Assembly (NCBI GenBank): GCA_013112585.1
Contig: JABFGH010000023.1
Span: 20,587 to 84,586 of the forward strand
Source of the DNA: Ignavibacteriota bacterium
Lineage (GTDB): Bacteria; Bacteroidota; Ignavibacteria; Ignavibacteriales; Melioribacteraceae
DNA length: 64,000 nt
Direction of reading: 5' to 3'
The notes under the pieces are model-generated. The model worked only from the letters and a program-made list of their open reading frames with translations. It ran no database searches and had not been told where the DNA came from. The translations under genes were made by a program, and so were the position numbers. How positions within the stretch are numbered: position 1 is the first letter of the stretch; each line of letters begins with the position of its first letter. Shown here piece after piece: positions 36,582 through 46,075 of this stretch.

Positions 36582-38282
36582 TTACATTTGACTAACCGAT
36601 TTATTAAAAATTGTAGATTCAAAAATCAAAGCTAACAAAACAACAATAACACAACCAATAAAATTAAACCAGAGATATGGTATATCGGTGAAGAAGAAAA
36701 GCAGAAGAACAATTACCTCGGCAATTAACGCTGCAATAAAAACAGAGTTGCCGCCGACTTTTTTAATGTAAAACGCAACGAGAAAAATTCCGAGAATAGT
36801 GCCGTAGAATAGCGAGCCGAGAATATTCACTGCCTCGATAAGTGAACCGAGACTGTTTGCAAACAGCGCGAAAAATATTGCGAATCCGCCCCACATTATT
36901 GTGGCAAGTTTTGAAACAATAAGATAATGCTTATCACTTCCTTCTTTTTTTATCATCCGTTTATAAATATCCATTACCGAAGTTGATGCGAGCGCGTTAA
37001 GCTCCGCCGATGTTGAGGACATTGAAGCCGAGAGTATTGCCGCAAGTACCAGCCCCACTAATCCAACGGGGAGAAATCCGAGTACAAAACTTAGAAAAAT
37101 AAAATTTGTATCATTGCCGTCACTTGAAGGATTGTTCTGTTTTATAAGCTCAATTGCATCTGATTTAATTTCGTTTGCTTGCTTGTTTGCTTCAACAATT
37201 TCATTTCTTTTAGCGTTCACCTCTCCTGCATCATTATTATCAATAGCGTTTATCAAACCATTAATAGAATTTAATTTTTGAGTGTGCACATCCTTAAATT
37301 CGTTTTCCAGATCAGTATATTCTTCTGAAAGGGAACTCTGCTTAATTGAACTATCCTCAACGGGATTAAAATATAAAGGGGGCATTACAAATTGATAAAA
37401 CACAAAAACCATAGCGCCAATCAGCAAAATGAAAAACTGCATCGGCACTTTTATCATTCCGTTTAACAGTAATCCCATTCTGCTTTGTGTTACCGAACTG
37501 CCCGATAAATAACGCTGCACTTGCGATTGATCCGTTCCAAAATAGGAGAGTGCTAAAAAAGTTCCGCCTATAAGTCCCGACCAAAAAGTATAGCGGTCGT
37601 TTAAGTTAAATGAAAAATCGATTGTGTTAAGTTTGCCCATTTTGCCCGCAATGTTTAGTGCATCTGTCACGCCTATGCTTTCAGGCAGTAATTTAAATAT
37701 CATAAAAAAGGCTGAGAGCATACCGAAAAAGATGATAGTCATTTGCAGCATGTGGGTTTTGTTAACGGCTTTTGTTCCGCCGGATGCCGTGTAAATTATA
37801 ACCATAACCCCGATGAACAATATCGTCCAGTTTAACGACCAGCCCAAAATTGCAGAGATAATTAACGCAGGTGCAAAAATTGTAAATCCTGCTGCGAGTC
37901 CCCGCTGAATTAAAAACAGAATGCTGCCCAATGCCCGGTTTTTTAAGTCGAATCGGTTTTCTAAATATTCATAAGCAGTAAATACATTTAATTTGTGATA
38001 AAGCGGAACAGCAGTGATTGAAAGGATGATCATTGCGATCGGCAGTCCGATATAAAATTGAACGAATCTCATTCCATCAACGTATGCCTGTCCCGGTGTG
38101 GAAAGAAAAGTAATTGCGCTTGCCTGTGTTGCCATTATAGATAGAGCAACCGTGTACCATGGCGTTGATTTATTTGCGAGAAGAAAATCTTTTACATTTT
38201 TACTGCCCCTGCTTTTCCATGTTCCGTAAGCAACAATGAAAAGAAGAAAACCGCACATTACAATCCAGTCAATATTGCTCAT
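36582..38282 (-). CDS. Sodium:solute symporter (SSS family)
   Basis: A 566-aa inner-membrane symporter. It opens with MSNIDWIVMCGFLLFIVAYG and the SSS signature region DFLLANKSTPWYTVALSIMATQAS near residue 34, then FLSTPGQAYVDGMRF. It has about 13 hydrophobic segments. An unusual hydrophilic insertion of about 80 residues (near 308-390, EDSSIKQSSLSEEY through NNPSSDG) is predicted coiled-coil in composition. The substrate cannot be read from sequence; the neighbouring PIG-L deacetylase hints at an acetylated sugar or its product. Its ATG overlaps the TGA of the micropeptide gene (ATGA), so the two are translationally coupled. Confidence 0.93.
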   Translation of the reverse strand: MSNIDWIVMCGFLLFIVAYGTWKSRGSKNVKDFLLANKSTPWYTVALSIMATQASAITFLSTPGQAYVDGMRFVQFYIGLPIAMIILSITAVPLYHKLNVFTAYEYLENRFDLKNRALGSILFLIQRGLAAGFTIFAPALIISAILGWSLNWTILFIGVMVIIYTASGGTKAVNKTHMLQMTIIFFGMLSAFFMIFKLLPESIGVTDALNIAGKMGKLNTIDFSFNLNDRYTFWSGLIGGTFLALSYFGTDQSQVQRYLSGSSVTQSRMGLLLNGMIKVPMQFFILLIGAMVFVFYQFVMPPLYFNPVEDSSIKQSSLSEEYTDLENEFKDVHTQKLNSINGLINAIDNNDAGEVNAKRNEIVEANKQANEIKSDAIELIKQNNPSSDGNDTNFIFLSFVLGFLPVGLVGLVLAAILSASMSSTSAELNALASTSVMDIYKRMIKKEGSDKHYLIVSKLATIMWGGFAIFFALFANSLGSLIEAVNILGSLFYGTILGIFLVAFYIKKVGGNSVFIAALIAEVIVLLLFFFTDIPYLWFNFIGCVIVVLLALIFESTIFNKSVSQM

Positions 38283-38413
38283 TCAAAAACCTTTCGGAAG
38301 ATGAAAAAGATAAACAGCCAGCCGACAAGGTTTATCATTACTGCCCAATAAAGCCGCGACCATTTTTTTAAAATTGGGGGCGATTCAATTTCATGTTCTG
38401 TTTTATCAATCAT
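38279..38413 (-). CDS. 44-residue single-pass membrane micropeptide, coupled to symporter
   Basis: A small ORF of 44 aa from ATG (38413) to TGA. It begins MIDKTEHEIESPPILKKWSR and has one transmembrane segment (WAVMINLVGWLFIFFIF) with a basic end (RKVFE). Its start overlaps the end of the PIG-L gene by 8 bp, and its stop overlaps the symporter start as ATGA. The tight coupling on both sides is the strongest evidence that it is real. Small helper peptides occur beside some SSS transporters in other bacteria, so an accessory or stabilising role is plausible but unproven. Confidence 0.75.
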   Translation of the reverse strand: MIDKTEHEIESPPILKKWSRLYWAVMINLVGWLFIFFIFRKVFE

Positions 38414-40904
38414 GTTTTCCCTTTGCCGATATTAGATTAACGAATAACCTGTATGCACCCGGAACTCCGGCGGGCAATTGCCGGAACCATGAATAAGCTG
38501 TAAAAATAAAAACACCTTGTCCGTAATTTGCATAAAGCAATCCTCCCAATTTTGAAGGTTCCCCTTTATCATTACCGGCAAGCAGGGGATACAGTTTTCC
38601 TTCCCAACTACTTGCAAAGTAAAGACCCCGCTCCTGAACCCAGCCTTCAAAGTCTTTTTCAGTAATTTTATTAGGTGAATTAAAAACTTGATGTTCGGGC
38701 ATTAAAATTTGAAGCGGAGCTGTTTCATCTGCAATTCTATCTCGTCCCTGTGTACTGAAAGGGAACGGACCAATTTGATCAACCTGCGAACCAAACCGGG
38801 TGTTGTGCTGAACGATCCAGGTGCCGCCTTGTTCAACAAATTCAATCAATCTTTTCTGCTGTCTGCCTAATTGCTCGCGGGTATTAAATGCTCTAATTCC
38901 GCAAATGATAACATCATAAATTGAAAGGTCTTTACTGTCCAATTCATCATCGGTTAAAAGATCAAGCTCGTAACCAAGCTGCGTTAAAGAGAGGGGAATG
39001 TCATCACCGCTTCCCATTATGTAACCGATCCGTTTCGGTTCAAACTCAATATCTAATTTTACTAATTTTGTTTTCGCGGGCTGCAGAACTGTTTGAAGCG
39101 GAATGTGTGAGTAATCAATTTCTATTATCTGATCTGTAAATGTTTTTCCGTTCATTTCTGCAATTAATTTTGCTGTGCCATTTTCAGTATTATTATTTGT
39201 AGAAATCTTAAATGCAAAATTTGCCTGATCATCTTTTTCCTCTAAATTAAAATTATACTCAGCCGGTTCGGAGTGCCAGCCATTTGGAAGTGATAGATAA
39301 ATTCTGCCGATCGCATTTTTTGTATTAGTTTTTACACTCACATTTACATCATGACTTCTACCTTTTGCAAAAACATAAGTCGGCTGTTCAACTGATAAAC
39401 TTAGCTCCGGTCGAATTACAAACGGGCGGAATTGTTCACCCTTAACAGCATCCGTCCAGCGGTGCTTTGCGGGAACTTCATATGTAAAAGATGTATTGAA
39501 AATATTCAGGAAGAATTTTGTTTTGATTTCTTCCCCATTTTCTGCCAAGCCAATTAAGGCGGGATCATTAACCGTAAAAACTTTTCCGTTATGTTCTTCC
39601 CTTAACCAGTAGGGTTGAGAATATTCGGCATCTTTTGGGATAAAACTAATCTGCTTAAAATTCAGGGGGGTGTTTTCTTGTAAAGTTAAATTAATAACAG
39701 TATCACTCGCGGAATAAGTAGTAGATATTTTTTCAACTTTAATTGGAACGGATGAACGGTTTACGATCATTGTTCTTACATCGATGCTCTCGCCGGGAGA
39801 AATGCCCGGCTCCCAAACAATCGACTCAAGCCACAATCCGCTGCACATTTTTATAATCTCTTTAATTTCTTTCTTCTTTAGGTTTACCCAATATCCATCT
39901 TCAAGCTGATCTAATTTGTTATAAAGACCAACTAAATCCTCTACAATTTTTTGAGGATGCTGAGGCTCAAACTTTTTAATGATTTCATTAACAGAATTTT
40001 CAACATCAGAATTATTTGCAACTCGATTCCATGTTAAATCAATACCTTCAAACAAATTGTTTTTTAGTGAATCGCCCGCTGTCAAATCGAAATGATTTAG
40101 CTGAGTGCCGCGACCGGGGCTTACCCCAAAACCTTGACTCTTATGCATCGATCTACTTTTTGCAGAAATCTCGGAAAATGATTTTCCTAAAATGGGATTG
40201 TATTCACCGATATCAATTGCAGCAGCTTTTGATGATGGCGACCAGGTGTTCCATAAAACTCTTTTCGGCTGCCGGGGCTCAAGTTTATCTAATTGTTCGG
40301 GGAATCTTGTCGGATCGGCAGCAGCAAATAATGCCTCTTCAGCTAAAATTGCTGATGATAAATGATGACCATGCCCGCCCTGTGTTTTACTAAATCGTGT
40401 AAGAATTATATCCGGTCGAAATTCTCGTATGACTTTTACGACATCGCCCAAAATTAATTCCTTGTTCCATAAATTAAGTGTTTCATCGGCAGTTTTTGAA
40501 TATCCGAAATCTATTGCTCTGGTAAAAAATTGTTCCGCGCCGTCAAGTCTTCTTGCAGAAAGTAATTCCTGTGTGCGAATCACTCCGAGCAAATCGCCTT
40601 TTTCTTTCCCCAATAAATTTTGCCCGCCATCTCCGCGGGTTAATGATAAATATGCGGTTCTAACAAGTTTGCCTTTTGACATATAAGATAACACTGCAGT
40701 GTTCTCATCATCGGGATGAGCTGCAATGTATAATACACTTCCTAAAACTTTTAGCTTTTTAAGGGATTGAAGAATGTGCGAACTTGAATAAGTACTTTGG
40801 CTTAAATTAATACTAATTGGAAAAAGAATGAGCAGTAATAGAATAAGTGATTTTTTAACTCTGAACAATTTATACTCCGAACAAAAATTTTTTTGTGAAC
40901 TCAT
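38406..40904 (-). CDS. PIG-L family deacetylase with C-terminal ThuA/amidotransferase-like domain
   Basis: A secreted or membrane-attached protein of 832 aa. The signal segment is LILLLLILFPISINLSQ. Residues about 55-310 form a PIG-L (LmbE-like) zinc N-deacetylase domain: AAHPDDENTAVLSYMSKG, LTRGDGGQNLLG and GGHGHHLSS with its histidine triad. Beta domains follow (residues about 380-630), then a Rossmann-like domain (LGYELDLLTDDEL, DVIICGIRAFNTREQ, GGTWIVQHNTRFG near 735) resembling ThuA or class I glutamine amidotransferase folds, but without an obvious catalytic Cys. The start is set at 40904 because upstream codons run into a repeat. It would deacetylate an amino sugar in the periplasm. 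The micropeptide and symporter genes follow in one operon. Confidence 0.85.
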   Translation of the reverse strand: MSSQKNFCSEYKLFRVKKSLILLLLILFPISINLSQSTYSSSHILQSLKKLKVLGSVLYIAAHPDDENTAVLSYMSKGKLVRTAYLSLTRGDGGQNLLGKEKGDLLGVIRTQELLSARRLDGAEQFFTRAIDFGYSKTADETLNLWNKELILGDVVKVIREFRPDIILTRFSKTQGGHGHHLSSAILAEEALFAAADPTRFPEQLDKLEPRQPKRVLWNTWSPSSKAAAIDIGEYNPILGKSFSEISAKSRSMHKSQGFGVSPGRGTQLNHFDLTAGDSLKNNLFEGIDLTWNRVANNSDVENSVNEIIKKFEPQHPQKIVEDLVGLYNKLDQLEDGYWVNLKKKEIKEIIKMCSGLWLESIVWEPGISPGESIDVRTMIVNRSSVPIKVEKISTTYSASDTVINLTLQENTPLNFKQISFIPKDAEYSQPYWLREEHNGKVFTVNDPALIGLAENGEEIKTKFFLNIFNTSFTYEVPAKHRWTDAVKGEQFRPFVIRPELSLSVEQPTYVFAKGRSHDVNVSVKTNTKNAIGRIYLSLPNGWHSEPAEYNFNLEEKDDQANFAFKISTNNNTENGTAKLIAEMNGKTFTDQIIEIDYSHIPLQTVLQPAKTKLVKLDIEFEPKRIGYIMGSGDDIPLSLTQLGYELDLLTDDELDSKDLSIYDVIICGIRAFNTREQLGRQQKRLIEFVEQGGTWIVQHNTRFGSQVDQIGPFPFSTQGRDRIADETAPLQILMPEHQVFNSPNKITEKDFEGWVQERGLYFASSWEGKLYPLLAGNDKGEPSKLGGLLYANYGQGVFIFTAYSWFRQLPAGVPGAYRLFVNLISAKGKHD

Positions 40905-40934
40905 TTTAATCAATTTTAATTTCTTTGTGACTTC

Positions 40935-40990
40935 GAGTCTTAGTGGCGAAAAAGCAAAGCCACAAAGGCTCCAAGGCACTAAGTATTGAT
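40935..40990. repeat. Octamer-type intergenic repeat
   Basis: CCACAAAG, GCTCCAAG and GCACTAAG follow with an 8-bp period, preceded by TGACTTCGAGTCTTAGTGGCG. The last part resembles the repeat blocks at 19362-19611 and 20041-20290. Confidence 0.6.
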
Positions 40991-41106
40991 GAACAAAATA
41001 TATTCATCCGCAACGTGAGTAATTCAAAAAAAAAGTATGGAAGCTGCATAGTTAAGCACAACTTCCATTAAGTACAATAAATATAAGATAATTTGTCTAA
41101 TATATT

Positions 41107-42189
41107 TTAAAGTCCCTTAATTATTCCCTCAATCCTAGCTTTTTGCTGACCCGGAGCTTTTTCATAAGCGATTTCATAATTCTTTTTTGCACCGGCTTTA
41201 TCACCTTTATTATTAAGGGCTTCACCAAGACTGTCGTAAACATTCCAGGCATCGGGATGCCGTTTAATATTTAATTCGAATATTTTTATTGCTTCATCAA
41301 GCCTGTTTTGTCCCATCAATTGATAACCGTAGTTATTTAGTTCCGCTTCTGTGGCAATCTCGAATGCACCTTCCATAATTTTATCACCCTCAGCCTTTTT
41401 TCCTTTTGCAGTTAATAAACCCGCTTTTACAGATTTATTATTAAAATTATCACCGCCATTCATACCCAAAGCTTTGTCAATCCAGGTCATTGCTTCATCA
41501 AGATTAACATTATTCTGCATGCAATAACGCGCTGCTGCACCAAAGGCAGCTTGATTAAATCCCGGCAGATTTGTGAGTTCTTTTCGGAATCTATCAAGTG
41601 CAACAGTATGCTGATCGAACTCAACCTTAAATGGTACTTTAACTTTACCCCAATGAACAAAGACATCAGATGACGCTTGAGTTAAATTTTCAAACCCGAA
41701 TGTAAGAAGTTCACTATGTGCGGCTTGTTGTGGTTTTGCTTTTATTCTTAATGCGTCATTGGACTGCTCATAAAAAAAACTGCCCCATGCATCAATATCT
41801 TTATTAAAAATTATTGTCCATTCATCCTCTTGAACAATAGCATGAATACTGTAAATACCTGCAGGTATTTTTGAGCCGTTTATTTTCGCGTCATGGCTCA
41901 ATGAAATTGTGGTATTCTCATTTGCGCCAACCCTCCATGGCATAGGCTTGCCATTGCCGAAACCATTTGGTGCCAATCCGTAAGGAACAAGTGTGCCCCA
42001 AATCTCTCTTCCGTTTGCACTTGGTCTGCTGTAGTTAATTTCTACATCTGCAAAGCCAATTGCTTGAAATACTTTTGCCTTCTGGCTAACACGGACAAAA
42101 GAAATATTTTGCTGCGCGGATGTTTGTGTAAACAAAAATAATCCTAACGAAGCAGTTAGAATAAAAAACTTAGTAAATTTTGATCTCAT
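41107..42189 (-). CDS. DUF2911-TPR protein, secreted
   Basis: A 360-aa protein with signal peptide (FFILTASLGLFLFTQTSAQ). Residues about 30-190 form a DUF2911 domain (NYSRPSANGREIWGTLVPYG, WRVGANENTTISLSHDAK, AWGSFFYEQSNDALRIKA). Residues about 210-355 are helical repeats with the TPR pattern (NNYGYQLMGQNRLDEAIKIF, WNVYDSLGEALNNKGDKAGA). The TPR part may bind a partner. The first five codons plus the upstream region are duplicated at 46156-46298 (one mismatch in 143 bp). It is a paralogue of the 192-aa protein at 25648-26226. Confidence 0.92.
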   Translation of the reverse strand: MRSKFTKFFILTASLGLFLFTQTSAQQNISFVRVSQKAKVFQAIGFADVEINYSRPSANGREIWGTLVPYGLAPNGFGNGKPMPWRVGANENTTISLSHDAKINGSKIPAGIYSIHAIVQEDEWTIIFNKDIDAWGSFFYEQSNDALRIKAKPQQAAHSELLTFGFENLTQASSDVFVHWGKVKVPFKVEFDQHTVALDRFRKELTNLPGFNQAAFGAAARYCMQNNVNLDEAMTWIDKALGMNGGDNFNNKSVKAGLLTAKGKKAEGDKIMEGAFEIATEAELNNYGYQLMGQNRLDEAIKIFELNIKRHPDAWNVYDSLGEALNNKGDKAGAKKNYEIAYEKAPGQQKARIEGIIKGL

Positions 42190-42317
42190 ACCGATTCTCC
42201 AATAAATATTTTTAATTTTATTTTTTACTGATAAATACTTCAGCAGTCATAATATCAGACGCAGTATCCGTTAAATAGTGTTAAAAAAATGTTAAAAAGG
42301 GGTAAATTGATGCACTA
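42175..42317. repeat. 143-bp direct repeat, copy 1
   Basis: It begins in the first codons of the DUF2911-TPR gene (AAATTTTGATCTCAT) and covers its upstream region to TGATGCACTA. It matches 46156-46298 over the same length with only one difference (AGTATCCGTT versus AGTATCTGTT). The rest of the 471-bp gap to 42660 is AT-rich and shows no gene; it probably holds the promoter of the LamG gene. Confidence 0.9.
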
Positions 42318-42660
42318 AATCAAAATGTATATATCAAAATTGTCAGGGATAAATAGCGCATTAATAACAATAAGATATCCTATCCAATTTTGACAAAGTT
42401 ATCTTGTTATTTAAGTGTTTTTTTTAAGTTTAACGCTGTAATTTAGATCACAAATAGAATCATTTTTATCGCTATATATTATTTATCGTTTATTCAAAAA
42501 TGTATAGAAAGACTAAAACTAACTTGTTCAAAATAAAATCGGTTTTCTATATAATTATGCAAAATATTTTTATTAGAGTTTTGTTAAATTAATTGTTATA
42601 TATAATCTAAAATAATTTGGCATTTGTGATAGTATTGCTAAAAATTAAGGAAGGGTTAAA

Positions 42661-44520
42661 ATGAAATGGATAACTATTTTATTAGTGTTTTTTACTTTCA
42701 TTGATGTGATAATTTCTCAACCAGGTATTGAAAATTGTCCGTCAGGTATGGAGCATCTCTGGAAATTTGATGAAACTTCCGGACCGCCATACATAGACTC
42801 GTATGGCTCATCAGATGGAATTTCATCTTCACCACCAACACAAACCTTAGGTATTGTAAATAATGCACAATATTTTAATGGAGTCAATGTTAGCGGAAAC
42901 GTAGTTGATGTTCCCCCTGACAGCTCATTTGATTGGGGTCCGGATGACAGTTTTACAATTGAATATTGGATGAAATCAAATAGTACTGTCAATGCCGGTA
43001 ACAGAGTTATAATCGGAAGAGATGATCCAAGCACCTATCTCCAATGGTGGTCGGGTCACACAGCAGCCGGCATTCCTGCATTTTACCTAATTAGTACTAC
43101 GAAGGTTAATGGAGAAAAAGAAATTGTAAACATGAGCGGTAGTTTTAGCATACTTGATGACAATTGGCATCATATTGCTGTAATGAGAAATGGTGTTAAT
43201 GATTCTCTATATTTATATGTAGATGGAGTTCTTGAGGATTCAAAATATTTTGATTATCAATATGGATTTGACTCTGCAACTAGAAATTTAAATATTGGTT
43301 ACCTGGATTTCATAAATGGATTTCGCTACAAAGGCAATCTTGATGAAATAGCACTTTATAATAGAGCTTTAAGTGCAACTGAAGTTCAGGCTCATTATGG
43401 GAATGGTTTTGCAAATAAGGGATATTGTGATACCACCATTCAAATCTTCCCTCATTCACAAATTGTTAACAACAATGATACAATCACATTAAATGTTATT
43501 GCTAATAGTATGCCGGGTTTATTTTCTTCGAGCGTAACAATTGAATTTGATAATACTCTGTTTCAGTTTGTAGAAGTTACAAACGGAAGTTTTCTTGAAA
43601 GTAATGTTGGTGCTTATAGCGTCTCATACAATTCAGACACAGGTAGTGTGTCAATAATTGATACGATTATTGTTGATGAGGAAATATTAGGTCCGTCATC
43701 TGTTTCCGGTACAGGAGTGTTATTTAATCTAGTCTTGTTGCCTTTAAGATCGGGAATTGGAGATATTAAATTTAGATCATATAGTCTCCTAGATTCAAAT
43801 AGTTTGGCTATTTCAGCGGACTCAATTAATGCGGAAATAGAGATTACTTCTCCAGCTCCCAAAATTAAAGTATTTTTACAAGGACCATATCGAGATAGCG
43901 TTATGACTACTACCCTGGCTGGACTTGGATATGTACCATTATCACAACCTTATGATGTTGCACCATGGAATTATTCCGGCTTTGAAAAAGTTCCAAGTGG
44001 GTTTTTCACTTCACACCCTGATATTGTAGATTGGGTGCTGATTGAATTACGGACAAGTGAGACAGAAAATACGACAGTTGCCAAAAGGGCAGCATTCCTA
44101 AATAAAAATGGTACGCTGGTCGAAATTGACGGTGTGAGTCCAATTAGCTTTTTTGTGGATTCAACTATTCAGTATTTTGTAGTAATTAGACATAGAAATC
44201 ATCTTGATATAATGAGCGATAACCCGGTGGGTGTTAATGTTGCAAGCTCTCTTTATGACTTTACATTAGCTCAAACACAAGCATACACAACTACCCCATC
44301 CGATGAACCAATGATAGATCTTGGAGGGGGTGTATTTGGGATGTATTCCGGGGATACTAATACTTCCGGAATTATCACAGCGGCAGATAAATCACCTGTA
44401 AATTCATTTAACTTAAGTGTTGGTTATTACAATGCCGATACAAATTTTTCGGGTATAGTAACAGCGGCAGATAAATCTTTTGTAAATTCAAATAACTTAA
44501 AGGCTATATTTGTTCCATAG
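42661..44520 (+). CDS. LamG-cohesin-like-dockerin-like secreted protein
   Basis: A 619-aa secreted protein (signal ITILLVFFTFIDVIISQ). A LamG/concanavalin-type domain spans about 25-250 (LWKFDETSGPPYIDSYG, DDSFTIEYWMKS, LYVDGVLEDSKYFDY). A cohesin-like beta domain spans about 258-398 (SVTIEFDNTLFQFVEVTNGS, SGTGVLFNLVLLPLRSG). A conserved unassigned domain spans about 398-555 (VFLQGPYRDSV, IVDWVLIELRTSE, YFVVIRHRNHLDIM). The last 60 residues are two dockerin-like calcium loops (DTNTSGIITAADK, DTNFSGIVTAADK). No T9SS domain is present. A GGAAGGGT-type ribosome-binding site precedes the ATG. The next gene, which has a T9SS domain, begins 21 bp downstream. It is a close paralogue of 51434-53260. 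Confidence 0.85.
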   Translation: MKWITILLVFFTFIDVIISQPGIENCPSGMEHLWKFDETSGPPYIDSYGSSDGISSSPPTQTLGIVNNAQYFNGVNVSGNVVDVPPDSSFDWGPDDSFTIEYWMKSNSTVNAGNRVIIGRDDPSTYLQWWSGHTAAGIPAFYLISTTKVNGEKEIVNMSGSFSILDDNWHHIAVMRNGVNDSLYLYVDGVLEDSKYFDYQYGFDSATRNLNIGYLDFINGFRYKGNLDEIALYNRALSATEVQAHYGNGFANKGYCDTTIQIFPHSQIVNNNDTITLNVIANSMPGLFSSSVTIEFDNTLFQFVEVTNGSFLESNVGAYSVSYNSDTGSVSIIDTIIVDEEILGPSSVSGTGVLFNLVLLPLRSGIGDIKFRSYSLLDSNSLAISADSINAEIEITSPAPKIKVFLQGPYRDSVMTTTLAGLGYVPLSQPYDVAPWNYSGFEKVPSGFFTSHPDIVDWVLIELRTSETENTTVAKRAAFLNKNGTLVEIDGVSPISFFVDSTIQYFVVIRHRNHLDIMSDNPVGVNVASSLYDFTLAQTQAYTTTPSDEPMIDLGGGVFGMYSGDTNTSGIITAADKSPVNSFNLSVGYYNADTNFSGIVTAADKSFVNSNNLKAIFVP

Positions 44521-44540
44521 AAATTAACGGAGATACTAAA

Positions 44541-45605
44541 ATGAAAAAATCTTTTATAATTATAATAACAATGCTCTTTTTATCTATGAGCAATATATTT
44601 CCTAACACAGGTATCGCATACATAGAGAACGCACAAGTAATAGGCACCACATTAAGTTGGGAATTACATTTTGAGAGAACCGACGAATGGGGGGGAGCGC
44701 TTCAGACATTTAATAGCTCTTCGGCAGCTTTTAACGTGAATGCGGGGGCGCTAAACTCACCAAGCGTTGTTGTTGAGGCGGGTGGTCCCCTTGATAATGC
44801 CAACTATAATGTAACTGTAATCTTAGCTCAAGGAAAATGTATAGTTAGCATTGACTATGCGTTCAATACGTTTCCCACAGTAATATTACCATTAAACGTA
44901 AAAACAAAACTTCTTACAGTATCAATGAATGTGACTGACGCAGGTCAAACAGCAGATCTAAGCTGGGATAACGTCGATACCGGGTTTTTCGATTTAGTAG
45001 ACGACGATGTTAACACTACACTCAACGGTTCATTCAATGGTTCATTACCCGTGGAGTTAAATTCATTTGCCGCAGAGATAAGTAAAAATAGTGTAATACT
45101 TAACTGGGAGACTGCAACTGAATTAAATAACTATGGTTTTGATATAGAAAGAAAAGCGTCAAATGGGGATTGGGCAAACATTGGATTTGTTGAAGGAGCA
45201 GGAAATAGCAACTCACCCAAGTCTTATTATTTCACTGATAATAAACTGATAGGCAGCAGTAAATTTATATATAGATTAAAACAGATTGATATTGATGGCA
45301 AATTCGAGTATTCAAATGAAATAGAAATAGAGATAGTTCCGACCGAGTTTGCTGTTTATCAAAACTATCCAAATCCATTTAATCCAAGTACAAAAATAAG
45401 ATTTCAAATACCGAATGAAAGTAAAGTGACGATAAAATTATATGATATGCTAGGTGCAGAAGTTATTACTTTGCTCGATGAGAAGAAAGAGCCTGGTGTA
45501 TTTGAAGTTAATTTTAAGGCAGAAAATCTGCCTAGTGGAACTTACATTTACAGAGTAGTTGCAGATGGTTTTGTTGAAGCAAAAAAGATGATTCTGCTGA
45601 AATAA
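44541..45605 (+). CDS. T9SS-anchored beta-sandwich protein, partner of the upstream LamG protein
   Basis: A 354-aa secreted protein with signal (IIIITMLFLSMSNIFP). Residues about 20-165 form a beta domain of alternating hydrophobic strands (TTLSWELHFERTDEWGG, KLLTVSMNVTDAG). Residues about 170-265 form a second beta domain (LPVELNSFAAEISKNSVILN, YRLKQIDIDGKFEYSNEIEI). The T9SS sorting domain follows (QNYPNPFNPSTKIRF to KKMILLK), so it is exported and attached at the surface. It is 21 bp downstream of the LamG-dockerin gene and resembles 53308-54441, which occupies the same place in the duplicated pair. A hairpin terminator follows. Confidence 0.82.
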   Translation: MKKSFIIIITMLFLSMSNIFPNTGIAYIENAQVIGTTLSWELHFERTDEWGGALQTFNSSSAAFNVNAGALNSPSVVVEAGGPLDNANYNVTVILAQGKCIVSIDYAFNTFPTVILPLNVKTKLLTVSMNVTDAGQTADLSWDNVDTGFFDLVDDDVNTTLNGSFNGSLPVELNSFAAEISKNSVILNWETATELNNYGFDIERKASNGDWANIGFVEGAGNSNSPKSYYFTDNKLIGSSKFIYRLKQIDIDGKFEYSNEIEIEIVPTEFAVYQNYPNPFNPSTKIRFQIPNESKVTIKLYDMLGAEVITLLDEKKEPGVFEVNFKAENLPSGTYIYRVVADGFVEAKKMILLK

Positions 45606-45699
45606 GAATCAGTCTTAACAACTGTTGCCAATTGATGTTTGGCGGGAGTAAGAAAAGCAGAATAAAAGAAAAAGAGTATGACTTCTTTTAATTTTAATG

Positions 45700-45730
45700 C
45701 CGCCTATAAATTATTATAGGCGGTATTTAA
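45700..45730 (+). terminator. Hairpin after the 44541-45605 gene
   Basis: CCGCCTATAA, ATTA and TTATAGGCGG form a perfect 10-bp stem with a 4-nt loop, about 95 bp past the stop codon. TATTT follows. The remaining stretch 45731-46075 shows no gene. Confidence 0.75.
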
Positions 45731-46075
45731 AAAAGAAATTAAAAAGAAAAACCAGTAAGAGATCAAGTCACCAACCGAAAATTTACAATCATAATTAGAA
45801 ATTCTTCAAGAGCACAATGTATAATGAACATCGAAAATTATATTTTAAAAGCGGTATAAAAAGTTTTTATGTACATGGTAAATAAATATAAGTAAGCGCT
45901 GTGAAGTCTCGATATTCATGAAAATAAACTCCGCAAACTGCACTTACCCATGAAAAATTATTTTACATATTATCATACGAAAGGAGAATTATACAATGCA
46001 GCCTGCCCAGGCAAGCATACAGAAAAATTTTTTTAAATAGATGCCTGACATTATTTGATCAAATGTTATTTCCCT

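Noticed and set aside
42190..42660. A regulatory RNA or riboswitch upstream of the LamG gene
   Set aside because: I see only AT-rich sequence, one short inverted repeat (TCAAAATTG/CAATTTTGA) and the 143-bp repeat, with no conserved riboswitch pattern.
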